DNA from: Hoplostethus atlanticus
Taxonomy: Eukaryota > Chordata > Actinopteri > Trachichthyiformes > Trachichthyidae
DNA: 64,000 nt
Assembly: GCA_034670405.1 (NCBI GenBank)
Contig: JAXDDX010000061.1
Location: 1,117,501 to 1,181,500, forward strand
Direction: 5' to 3'
Shown piece by piece: positions 50,893 to 60,877 of the stretch; the stretch's first letter is position 1, and every line of letters starts with the position of its first letter. The notes under the pieces were generated by a model. The model was not told the origin of the DNA, made no database searches, and saw only the letters and a list, made by a program, of their open reading frames with translations. Made by a program: the position numbers and the translations under genes.

Positions 50893-53736
50893 CTAGTAGG
50901 TGCGTGGACGTTTGTGAGATTCCTCTCTAGGAGGGTCGGCTAGCATCACCTTCATCCTCACCCCGTTCACCATCCGGCCGTGGAGCGCCGCCATGGCCTC
51001 GTCTGCACACTGACAGAGAGCGAGAGCTGGTTTGATTCGGTTTACTTGACAACTTTTTAAAAGCTATAGCTAAGGAGGTGGGTAGAGAACAGGATGGACA
51101 GATGAGTGTTTTGTTCCTTTTAAAAATCCCCCTCTCTCCAACCCAATCTCTGAGTATCCTGTTTAGCAGTATACACCATGTATCATAGCCTTACTCCGCC
51201 CATTCCTCTTTCTCCACTCTTCAACGTCCATCCATTCCTCCCTTTGTTGAGAGGGTGAAGAAATGAAAAGTGAACAATGAACAATTCATGGCCTATACAT
51301 GGGCTTCGAGCTGATGGGTATCTGATATGCAATGAAATGCTATGCTATGTATCTGAAATACAATGAAATGCTATGCTATGTATCCGAAACGCAATGAAAT
51401 GAGTGCATGAGAAGCGACGACATTGTCCCGGGACAGCCGACGTAAGATCTACATCCAACCGGTATTCCGGTAGAGGGGTGCCTTAGCGACCGGGTGAAAA
51501 TTTGCGCGCTAGGGAGTGGATCGGGCCTGCTGCGACGTAACCCCTGGACCACCAAGTAACTGATCACGGCCCGGCACCCTCGGGGCTACGGCACCAGTAT
51601 ACAGCAAATCGCGCTTGACTGGATGAAAGAGCGGCAACCGTCTCGCCTCTTGGGCCGAAAAAAAAAATCAGTTCAAACGCGGGGCGGTAGGAGCGCCAGG
51701 CCCAAAGCTCCCTCTCATCTCACTCTCTCACAGCCTGTCGTTCTGGGCGTAAAATAAACCCTTTCAACACCTTCCATCCCATTTGTCAGCATACTTATCC
51801 AAACTTCCTTGCTCTCACCATCCATCCCTCTATCATTTGTACCTGTACTCTGCTCTCTACTCATCCTTCCATCTGTCACCATTCTTCTATTTGTCAGTAT
51901 ATTTCACATAACCTCCCTCCATCATTCACTACCACCATCCCTCCACACCTCTCTACTTTGCCCCATTAGTCTCACCTGTTTGTCGGAGTATTTCATGTAT
52001 CCAACCTTCCTCCCTGGAACCAAATGGACCTCGATGAGAGAGCCATACCGACTACAGAGAGACAGACAGAGGGAGAGACAGAATGGGAGGACAGAGTTTA
52101 AAGGAAAAACGTATTGTGATGTTGTTGATTGCCTGAACAATCATTTAGCAGCAATAATCAGTTTTATTGGACAAGTAAGTTTGAAAATTTAAGGAATTAA
52201 ATAAGTGACTTGCTATTGTAGGACACATAAAAACAAAAGAATACAGTAGTAAAATATACATTTTTAAAGTAGATATTAGGGAATAAGTCTCTCTGAGAGG
52301 TAATATAAGTAATATACAACTATAAGTAGTATATAAAAAAGACAATACATGTGCTATAATTTTTTTTTTGCGCTGAAAAATAAAATCACTTATTGGCAGA
52401 TTTCTTGTTTGGAGGTCTACATAAATTGAAAGATGATTACCCTCCCACTACAATATGTGAAAACACAAAGGTGCACCCCACTCACTAACATCTCATATTG
52501 GGACGGTTATAATTCAGGCATTGGACAGGTAACAGGTTATGCCCATGTTGTCTGAATTCGGATCCATCCTCCACACCAACATCCCATTCAGATGTATTGA
52601 AGTGACCCATTATGAGTTTATTAGCAAAAAAATAGAAAATAGCTAAAATGAAACAAGGTACTTTTACACACCAGGTTTCCAGGCTTATACCTTGTCATAA
52701 ATGTATTGAATTTGCACTTTAATAGAATAGAGAAACTCAAAGGGTGCAACTTCTCAGTGTGACTTTAGATCTTGTGTTTACGTTTTAGTCATTTTGCTGA
52801 GCTCTTATCCAGAGTGAACTAAACTGAGTGAGCAGTTTAATCACACTTCTAAAGGATACTTGGCTGCTGATGGACACACACTGGTTGTTGTGTTGATCAG
52901 ATAGAGGCAGTCTACCTAACCACTAGGCCTCATGCCTGCCTGTTTGTTCTGCTGATGGTGTAACAACGGTTTTATTGACAGTTTTTTGGGACATTTACCA
53001 GAACACATCCTCCAGCACATCCAGGGGCAGCGGGGAGGGGCTGAAGACGACAAACAAGCGCTCCTTCACCTTGCTGTCAGGTGGCGCTAGCTTCTTCAGA
53101 GATGGTAGGGAGACATCTGTCTGAACCCGGGACACTGGAGAGACAGCAGGGAAGGCCTGGAAGATACATACAAAAGAAGCATACCCAGGGTCAGAGCTAC
53201 AACCAGGAGTAACTAACCTTGAGTTATTTACAGGGAGATAGAGAAAGAGGAAGTGATGGAGGGAGCATGGGTAGGCAAAAGCCCTGGAAGTTGTGTTTCC
53301 ACAACACCAAAATTTGGACTGTGAAATTGGAACCATCATACTTTGGCTGCGTTCAGTAGCAGCTCTTGTGACACCATAGCATGTGAAAGAAAAAGGAAGA
53401 ATGTCACTTAAAAATGTTGTAGTTCTACAGTAAATGTGGTGGTGGTGGTGTGGTGTGTGTGCAACAATGCAAGATAAAGAAAAACTCAAGCATAGTAATG
53501 TTTCTTAAACCATGTATCACTGAACTTTCCCATAGCAGTACTCCATGCAACACTAGCGGGTAAGTAAAAACTCACGGGGGGGGGTTTCAGCATCTGGCTG
53601 GTGGAGGGTCCACTCCAGACTGCAGACATCATCTGGGCTGCAACAAACTGCATGGCCATCCGGCCTACTGGACTACACACAAACACACACACCATTCCAA
53701 TTTGTAGTATTAAACAAAGGAAGATTGCATTTATAC

Positions 53737-53791
<55 letters not shown>

Positions 53792-56700
53792 CGTGTGTGT
53801 GTGTGTGCGTACCTGGTGCGGTCCTCTCCATCATCAATAAAATTGACCACCAGTCTGTTGCCAGGTGGATATTCAAACCCATTCATCTTTTCTTTGGCAT
53901 AAACCGCTGACCCAAGGTTATTGTAGCGAATCACAGCGTGACCTGGAGGCACATGACACACAGGGATCAAACAACAGCCAATAGGAGACGTGTTAAATCA
54001 AATCACATTTATTTGTACAGCCCTTAATCACCGTTACAGTCTCTAGGGCTTCACAGTGCCCAACATGTGAAAATAATAAATGGTTAGTACACGACATCCC
54101 CCAGCCTTAGACCCTCACAGAGGACAAGGAAAAACTCCCACAAAACCTTATAGGGAAACGCGGTCGGATGAAAGAAAAACAATAAACCGAATCTGTAGTT
54201 GTCTGGTGGGATTCGGTGATCTAAAAGTTTTAGATGGAGCGAAGTTTAGCGGAGCTGTTTGCAAAACACCGGGCGGCGAAAACAGCGAGAGCGGCAAACA
54301 GGAAGCAGGAAGCAAACAGGAACAGGAACCGCAGCATTAAGTACTTTTAAGATCAGAAATGATCAAAATGAACAACTGTAGCACACGGCCATAATCACAA
54401 AGGCTTAATTAACTGACTCCAAATATTTTCAACCACCATTTTTGAGTTTTGGCACAAGTTTATACCGAACAAGAAAATGCCAGTTTAAAAAAAATCCCCA
54501 AAACATTCAATCTCAAGAATTTTTTGTAGTTTAGAAAAATATTTTCCACCTGACATTTTAGATAATGTAGATATATGCACTGACATTTTTTGGGTAAATT
54601 GTCAATAGTCATCACATGGGTGTCAATGTAGTAGCAGAGATACCTTCTGGTATTAACAGTGCCTAACAGACCTGTTGCACCAGTTGAGCGTACGGTCTAT
54701 TGTTTTTTTCCCCATCAATCAAATCAATTTGCCACTCCAACGTCTATTTCACAAAGTCTATACACCTAGTAAGGGGAACTATTTCAACTGGTGCAACCCT
54801 TTTGAAATGTGTAAAAACTTTGAACATAAATTCTCACTAAGTCCATTTGAACTGAAGTTTAACTGGTGCAACAGGCTGCAGATGAACAAAGCAAATACTC
54901 TCTCCAATGTATGGCTGCTAACCTTTGCTGAGTCCATAGGGGTCTCTCTGGAGCTCACAGTAGTCCATGCCAGGGATGATGTCAAACAGACCATAAATCT
55001 GCTCCTGGGTGACCGCTGGCCTTGACGACACCATCAAGCACCGCGTGATGACATCACTGGAGCGGTAGTCCGTGACGGGGTAGTTGCCGGGGTCGGCTGT
55101 AAGGGGAGAGAGTCAAGTCACAGTGCAAATGAAACAGTTAAAGTTTCTGTTGTAGAGATGTTTGAGATCAGGGATGGGCAGCATGTGCCATGGAGGGTGG
55201 AGAGCATACAGATTGTGCCAGTTAACGTTAACATTCTGAATTTTAGTCTTACTTTTGGCTATGTGCATGCTGTTTGTTTGAATGAGGAACAACAAAAATG
55301 AAACCACGCTTCTTGGTTACAGAGTAGTGGGAAGACAAATGTAGAAGCTTTCTTTTCTCTACAATGGCTTCTCAATAAATGTTCCTCATCAGCTGTCTCC
55401 CTTTTAGGGAACTAGCATGTATATGTAAAAAGCACTTATTCTGTACAGTCCCATGGCACATTCGTGGCAAAATATGATGTCTAGTTCTTTCTAAATGCAT
55501 AAAGAAGTTTGTGTGATTTCTGTGAAAATTTGCAGCTAAGATGTGAAATTAAATTTTCACAATAAAGTTCCAATAATAATAATAATGCTCATTAAAGAAA
55601 ATATATGATTTTGATAGCACATCCGTGTTAAGTGTCTCACTTTGCCTCGTGACGATCACGGCAGTGGCAGTGTGGTTTAAAAAAATAAATAATCAAATCA
55701 ATAAATTTAGCAGGAAAAAAATCCTGACACCAGAATCCAGATGAAACGTATTAAACCAGGTACAACTTAGGACGTAACAGAGCTGTGTACCCAGACTGAC
55801 TGGGTAGTGGTTCATGGCCTCACCAGCCATGTGATCAGTTCGGGGCCCTCCTCCGCCGGCATATTCTCCATCTGTCGGTGTGGTCCTGCTGCGAGGCTCA
55901 GCCAGGATGGCCCTATAAGCTAATAACATTAACAGAATTAACATCATCAACACTAACCGCTCTGTAGTCACCATCTGGCAATACAGCTTTATAGCCTGGG
56001 TAATGAGCAATGAAAACAAACACGACGGTTTACAAAACATTAGCAGAGTCAACATAGCTGTAAACATCCTAAACATTGTATTACCATTATTTGTTGAAAA
56101 TTAATCTGTTGTTTTCTCTCCATGTAACTACAACAAATTATAAAGCCAGTTACTGCCGTTTCACAAACAAGAAAACATCAGAAATGAGATTGTGTTGGCG
56201 GGTGTTTGGAAACATGCAAGTGAGGTACTGATTACTACCATGTTCTGCTATGAGGCTATGTTACTATACTACTAAAATAATAATACGTCTTACCTCTATC
56301 ACAGTTCTCTATTCGCGTGGGCAGCTTGGGAAGGCTTGTAATATCTGACGTAGCCCAAACCTTTACTTTCCCCTGTAAACTTGTTCTTTATGATCACACA
56401 ATACTCGATATCTCCATATTCCTAGTGAGAGAGTAAAAGAGACAGACAGATCATTAGGATCCATTAGGATCACACGGTGCTCAATGTCTCCATTCTCCTA
56501 GTGAGGTAGAGAGAAAGGAGGAAGGAGGCATAACAGTACTCCACGATATCTGCAGGTTTTGGAAAGCAAAATGCGAGACTTTTTACATTTTTTTTTATTA
56601 ATACTACCTAGAATTAAATGTATGGCCAATTTAACAACCACTATAAGGAAACAAAAATCTGTCAAACAGTCTAAGAAAAATGACACTAAGAAATTGTTTA

Positions 56701-58165
56701 GGGACATGATGTCCAACTGTAAATGGTAAATGGCTGCAGTTATATAGCGCTTTTATCCTCTCATTCACACACACTCACACACACACACACACACACTTCA
56801 AGATCAGACTTGTGTGCTCACGGCAGTGAGCTACCATGCAAGGTGCTAGCCTGACCATCGGGAGCAGTTTGCGGGTCAGTGTCTTGCCCAAGGACACTTC
56901 GGTATGTGGACAGGAGGAGCTGGGGATCGAACCGCCAGTGATCAGTGGACAACCTGCTCTACCACTGAGCTACAGCCGCCCCACGAACTGTGTTTATTAA
57001 AGCTGATGCAATGAAAACAAAACCTCTTTCGCCCCCTACAAACAGGACACATCAGACCAACTGCATCCAGGTGCATTATGGGATGGGAATGGAATAAGCA
57101 ATGACAGCAGCCCCAGTGGCTCTCATCTTTCTGTACCTGGCCCACTGTCATGACAACAACAAACCTATTTTATTTTTCCAAGTTGATAGGGTGAACTCTT
57201 CTAAATGATACCACCATGACATTTTAAATATTTGTATTTTATTGACTTCACTACAGACAATGGAAAGAGAGAGGGGGGGAAACAGAAAGAAAGAAGAAAC
57301 ACAGACATCGAGAGAGATGTGTAGTTACCTTGAATGTGTCTTTGAGGTCCTCCTCTGAGAAGGTTTTGGGAATCATGACAAAGATCCTCGTGAGCTCCTC
57401 ATCTTCAACGTCCCTATGTCGTGCTGAGGACCGTGACTGTGCAATAAACACCTAAACAAACAAATAAACAGTAACCTGCATGCATCCTTTATTTCGCAAA
57501 GTAATGCTCAGTATACAAAGGGGTTATGGCAGTGGTGTCCAATCATCTGCAATGGAGGACCGAGAGTCTGCAGGTTTTCATCATTTTCACCAACCAAAGA
57601 CTGCGTCAGTTGATTTCCCTGGTTAGTGCCTGCTCTCTGATTTAAGGTGTGTTAAACAGTGAAATCAACCGGTGCAGTGTTTAGTTGTAATGAAAACCTA
57701 CAGGCTCTCTCCTTGTGTGTTTTAGGGGCACAGCACTCTACGCCATATGCATTGCCTGTGTTGTGAATTAGTTTTAGCTAGCGAATTTGGCCAACGCTAG
57801 CTGCTAACCCATGTTTTCCGCGATGTGTTCAAAATAATCCTGACAAATCGTGTTGAATTATCGGGTTGAACAGTTGCTTATCGGCCTACCTTGATCGGTT
57901 TAGTCCCCTCCATCAGGACTTTGCCGTGCATTTCCTCCATGGCCAGGCAGGCCTGTGAAGATTTGGCGAACTTCACATAGGAGACGCCTTTGGACTCCTT
58001 GGTCTGTTTGTCTTTGACCAGCCAAACCCCCTGGATGTCCCCAAACACGGAGAAGCTCTCTCGAATCACATCTTCAGACACAGACCGACTGGTGACTAAA
58101 AACAGTCGGCTGTTGGGAGGTTCGTCGAGGTTTTCGGTCGGTTGTTTGGTGGAGTAGTCTTCCAT
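50893..58165 (-). CDS. rbm45: RNA-binding protein 45, 10 exons; reading frame broken by one extra base in exon 3
   Basis: Exons (minus strand, in order): 58165-57890, 57451-57329, 56421-56294, 55919-55791, 55096-54923, 53942-53813, 53672-53576, 53156-52999, 52051-51976, 51009-50893. All introns are GT-AG. Ignoring one base, the product is 468 aa (human 476). Start MEDYSTKQ leads to the family block LDEPPNSR; an upstream in-frame TTG was rejected. RRM1 has LFLVTS (21-26) and KGVSYVKF (59-66). RRM2 has IFVMIP (115-120) and KGLGYVRY (153-160). RRM3 lies at about 239-310 and RRM4 at about 386-455, with tail HKRPRTY as the nuclear signal. RBM45 is a neural RNA-binding protein that binds RNA, self-associates and meets FUS/TDP-43 aggregates in ALS. 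Exon 3 reads GCG-A-ATA-GAG at 56309-56316, one A too many, giving a stop four codons later. All exons before and after are clean, so a sequence error or a rare allele is likelier than gene death. Confidence 0.95.
51320..51402. repeat. 31-bp tandem repeat in rbm45 intron 9
   Basis: The unit CAATGAAATGCTATGCTATG plus 11 more bases occurs at 51330-51360 and 51361-51391, followed by a partial third copy. It adjoins the GC-rich module at 51403-51710 and may be its tail. Confidence 0.85.
51403..51710 (-). mobile_element. GC-rich SINE-like module in rbm45 intron 9
   Basis: About 300 bp stand out as CpG-rich in an AT-rich intron. On the minus strand TGGTCCAGGGG matches a tRNA-type A box (TRGYNNARNNG), but no good B box (GGTTCGANTCC) follows at normal distance. 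With the 31-bp tandem repeat downstream on that strand it looks like a tRNA-derived SINE with a repetitive tail. Family unknown; a CpG-rich regulatory segment is the alternative. Confidence 0.35.
52783..52945. repeat. Dispersed teleost repeat in rbm45 intron 8
   Basis: TTTAGTCATTTTGCTGAGCT and TTATCCAGAGTGAAC resemble the abundant fish repeat also seen at 22505-22640. The other end, CTACCTAACCACTAGGCCTC, is its usual terminus. Class unresolved. Confidence 0.5.
53741..53810. repeat. (GT)n microsatellite abutting the rbm45 exon 6 donor
   Basis: About 70 bp of GT with a few GC interruptions. On the coding (minus) strand it reads as (CA)n beginning right after the exon 6 donor GTACGCAC, so donor and repeat are continuous. 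Confidence 0.95.
54000..54165. repeat. Dispersed teleost repeat in rbm45 intron 5
   Basis: CACATTTATTTGTACAGCCC, GGCTTCACAGTGCC and GACAAGGAAAAACTCCC follow the order of a very common fish repeat (attTATTTatatAGC...ctttACAgtg...gGAaAAACTCCC). It has no coding potential. Confidence 0.5.
56461..56500 (-). pseudogene. Partial tandem copy of the start of rbm45 exon 3
   Basis: On the minus strand the bases after CTCACTAG read GAGAATGGAGACATTGAG then CACCGTGTGATCCTAATG. True exon 3 (from 56421) reads GAATATGGAGATATCGAG then TATTGTGTGATCATAAAG. About 36 bases and the preceding acceptor (CTCACTAG) are thus duplicated roughly 80 bases upstream. The copy stops short of a donor, and using its acceptor would shift the frame, so it is a decayed exon fragment. 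Confidence 0.7.
56722..56983 (-). mobile_element. tRNA-derived SINE in rbm45 intron 2
   Basis: On the minus strand the head begins GGGGCGGCTGTAGCTCAGTG. The A box TAGCTCAGTGG is at 56972-56962 and the B box GGTTCGATCCC at 56933-56923, both near perfect. The body (CTTGGGCAAGACACTGAC) and the far end (AGCGCTATATAAC) match a SINE-like repeat abundant in teleosts. It is not a functional tRNA gene, because the 3' half of the cloverleaf is replaced by SINE body. Confidence 0.75.
57527..57725. repeat. Dispersed repeat in rbm45 intron 1
   Basis: GTGGTGTCCAATCATCTGC and TGCAGGTTTTCATCATTTTC, with AATGAAAACCTACAGGCTCT in the opposite sense further on, make an imperfect inverted repeat familiar from vertebrate DNA transposon relics. 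Not classified further. Confidence 0.4.
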
Positions 58166-58330
58166 CTTTGCTGCAGTGAGTGACAATACTTACTTTACGC
58201 TGCTAGGCGGAAGAGCCTATTTCTTCTTCCTTCCTTCTTTAAATGTATTGGCGGGTGGCAAACGACTTACCGGTGCATTACCGCCACCTACTGGTCTGGA
58301 GGGTGCTACTGCCGACCTTTGAGTACATGT
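58166..58330 (-). promoter_or_regulatory. Probable rbm45 5' UTR and promoter, with a repeat fragment
   Basis: An ETS-like GGCGGAAG lies at 58206-58213, about 40 bases upstream of the ATG on the opposite strand. Bases about 58255-58300 contain GGTGCATTACCGCCACCTAC, a word typical of a widespread fish repeat, so promoter DNA may partly derive from a repeat. The transcription start is unknown. Confidence 0.3.
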
Positions 58331-59012
58331 ACGTAAAGCTGTTTTGATTTAGGAAGCAAGTAGCACGGAGCTATTTGGCTGCAGTAAAGATAAAATGGTC
58401 GTTTTAAGTACCTTGTTAGCCAGAGGTTGTTTATACATCACTTTCACTACCAATTGTTGACATGACTTCAATTTTCTCGTGCACAACTTCTTAGCATAAT
58501 AATGTGAGATCGCCGACCAACGAAGGTGCATACTGCCATCTACTGTACAGAAGATGTAATGCCAGAGCCAAATGCAGCGTCTCAGTCCCTATCGCTTCTT
58601 GGTCAGGCAGTGAACGCTACAGAAGGATGCTGCAGTGACTTTTTGTAACTAGACAGCTTACCCGATGAATAGCAGACTCACAGTAGGTTACAAGGGAGAC
58701 ATTTAGGCATAATACTAATAATAATGCATAATGATATCGGGTCATTTGTTCCAGGGGTGGTTGAGCAAATGTTTGTTTCCCCTCACATTCTCCTTAAAGG
58801 GGGTGCATCTAGAAAAAGTTGTACCAGAAAGAGGACAGCATCTCCCTTAATTTCCACTCTCTGTGCCTATAATGATGATGAAACCTATATTTCTCCTCTG
58901 CTGCTTTGTCATTATTCTATGCTTTCACATATGTGCATGTGAGGGCTATGGATGAAATTAATTTAGTAACAGCAAGTAAAATGGCTGTCACACTCAGGTT
59001 TGAAACAGAACC

Positions 59013-59245
59013 TACAGCTCTGGAAAAATTAACAGACCGCTCCAAATTATCAGTTTCCCTGGTTTTACTATTTATAGGTATGTGTTTGAGTAAAATGAAC
59101 ATTTTTGTTTTATTCTATAAACTACTGACATGAGTTGTGCCTGTGTTGGAATTCAACAGACACTGGAATGGAATGGCTGCCATCATGTAGAGATGCTGAT
59201 TTAAGAAAAATTTGGAGTGGTCTCTTAATTTTTTCCAGAGCTGTA
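59013..59245. mobile_element. Tc1/mariner-type MITE with TA flanks
   Basis: The left end TACAGCTCTGGAAAAATTAA and the right end TTAATTTTTTCCAGAGCTGTA are long inverted repeats, continuing through AGACC and TCCAAATT. Both outer ends are TA, the Tc1/mariner target. The interior (GGTTTTACTATTTATAGGTA) matches a family I know from fish genomes. It is a 233-bp internal-deletion copy without transposase, between rbm45 and the cytochrome c promoter. Confidence 0.8.
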
Positions 59246-59699
59246 TATTCTGCATCACGCTCTGCACATAAATCAAGTATCTTATGTTTCACTGCCACAT
59301 ATCTGCCAAATAAATATAGAAAAATAAAGTAAAGGAGATGGACCACTTTGTACCAGATATATTACTTGATATTAAATGATAGCTACTTCGATTTGTACTT
59401 GATTACAACAAAGTAAATCAACGTGGTTATGTAACGTTATCTCCTTACACGGCTACGATAGCAGGTGCTTTTCCCCTACAATGGAAGCGGGGGAATGTAG
59501 GAAGACGCGGGTCCGCGTAGAAAAAAAACAGATTTTCGCTTCCTTCGCTTTATCCTTGTTTGCGCTCCTTCACAGTTTCCAGAGAATTAATAAGATTGTG
59601 TTTACGACATTTGAAGTATTTCCCTGTTGTCAGTGTATCTGTACATTTGACATCAAAACCCAATTATTTTTTTTTTACAAAAATTAAGTCAAGAAAGCG

Positions 59700-59940
59700 A
59701 GTGAAGGAACCTCTTTCCGGAAACGGAATGCGGCCGGACTGAGTGTGACCACGTAACGATTCAGAGGAAATCGACGAGTGCCAGCACGTGATAGGGCGAT
59801 GACGTCAAAAGCCGGTGCCTCTAGTAAAGTGACCTTCTTTGCGACCGCTAGAAACCGCTCATCGGCCAAGGCAAGCAGCTTATACCTGCGCTATCACCGC
59901 ACCAGAAGGATTTTAACGCGTCTTATTTTAACCAAAAGGT
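59700..59940 (+). promoter_or_regulatory. Cytochrome c promoter and noncoding exon 1
   Basis: A CpG-rich segment holds a palindromic ETS/NRF-2-like TTTCCGGAAA (59714-59723), an E-box CACGTG (59785-59790) and a perfect CRE TGACGTCA (59800-59807). A donor-like AAAAG|GTAATA follows at 59938/59939, and the next acceptor, just before the ATG exon, is at 60871. Vertebrate cytochrome c genes have a noncoding first exon and CREB/NRF control. No clean NRF-1 palindrome was found. The transcription start is inferred to lie at about 59830-59880. Confidence 0.6.
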
Positions 59941-60877
59941 AATATTTTATCTGTTCTATTGAGCTATCACATTGCTTTTGAGTTTTGAAATAGATTAATC
60001 TTCAAAATCACAAATTAGATGTTAAAATGGAACAGTAGTGACTGTGGAGCTGCTGGCTCGTTGTGCTACAGTTCCGTTAGCTAGCCAGCTTCCAATGGTA
60101 TCAGTTATGTGTTCTTTTTGAGAATAGCACCGTTACTCTATTTGCGTGAACCGTTAAGGTTACTAGCTTATCAGGTTATTCAGGAACAATGCAGTGATGG
60201 TTTTGATGTAAGAGGGTTTGAGTTTTCAATGTCTGATTTTTTGAGCCCTGTCAGACATTCTGTTACCTTTTGATTCCAATAAAGGTGTTATATTGTAACG
60301 CTGAGTGTAATTATTGGACGCTGACATTGAAGCATCCTTCTAGAGGTGACGCCGGCGAACATTAGCAGGCTAGCTAGGCCAAGCTAAGACGCATCATTTT
60401 ACCATTCTCACGACTAGCTAGTAAGGGCTTCCTAAGTCCAAGGTTAGTCCAGACTCTTCTCACAAGGCAGTGAGAATTATCCTATAAAACAGAAAAAAGG
60501 CTATACCATGTTTTGTATCTGCTGTGGACGAAAACCATTGTCAGTCTATAACGTTAGTTGCCAGACGCCCTTGATAATGGCATAATGGTAAGGATGTGAG
60601 TCGGTCGAGCTCTATACGTTGTTCAGTGCACTCGTCTGACATCCATCATCTGATCCTTGTTACATGGCTGGTTTTGAGAAAATGTGCAATGATATCACGA
60701 CCTTAACTTCCTAACTGCTCAGGCCGATTTTTGGTTTCCCATCACATCCCCCTTAAAAGAGGAATAGTTTACAACTATATAGTAACACAACTTTTATTAC
60801 TAGAATTATAATTTTTGATTTATTCAAATTTGCTTCCGCTAATCTGTCTCTGTCTGACTTTCTCTCTCCAGCTGACT

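Noticed and set aside
56905-56983. A true tRNA gene
   Set aside because: A and B boxes are good, but the anticodon arm and acceptor stem cannot close and the sequence continues into a SINE body.
58163-58186. Earlier rbm45 start giving seven extra residues
   Set aside because: It would require a TTG start; the ATG at 58165 is in frame and leads straight into the conserved N-terminus.
59684-59869. 61-residue minus-strand ORF over the cytochrome c promoter
   Set aside because: Short open frames are expected in CpG-rich promoters; no homology was recognised.
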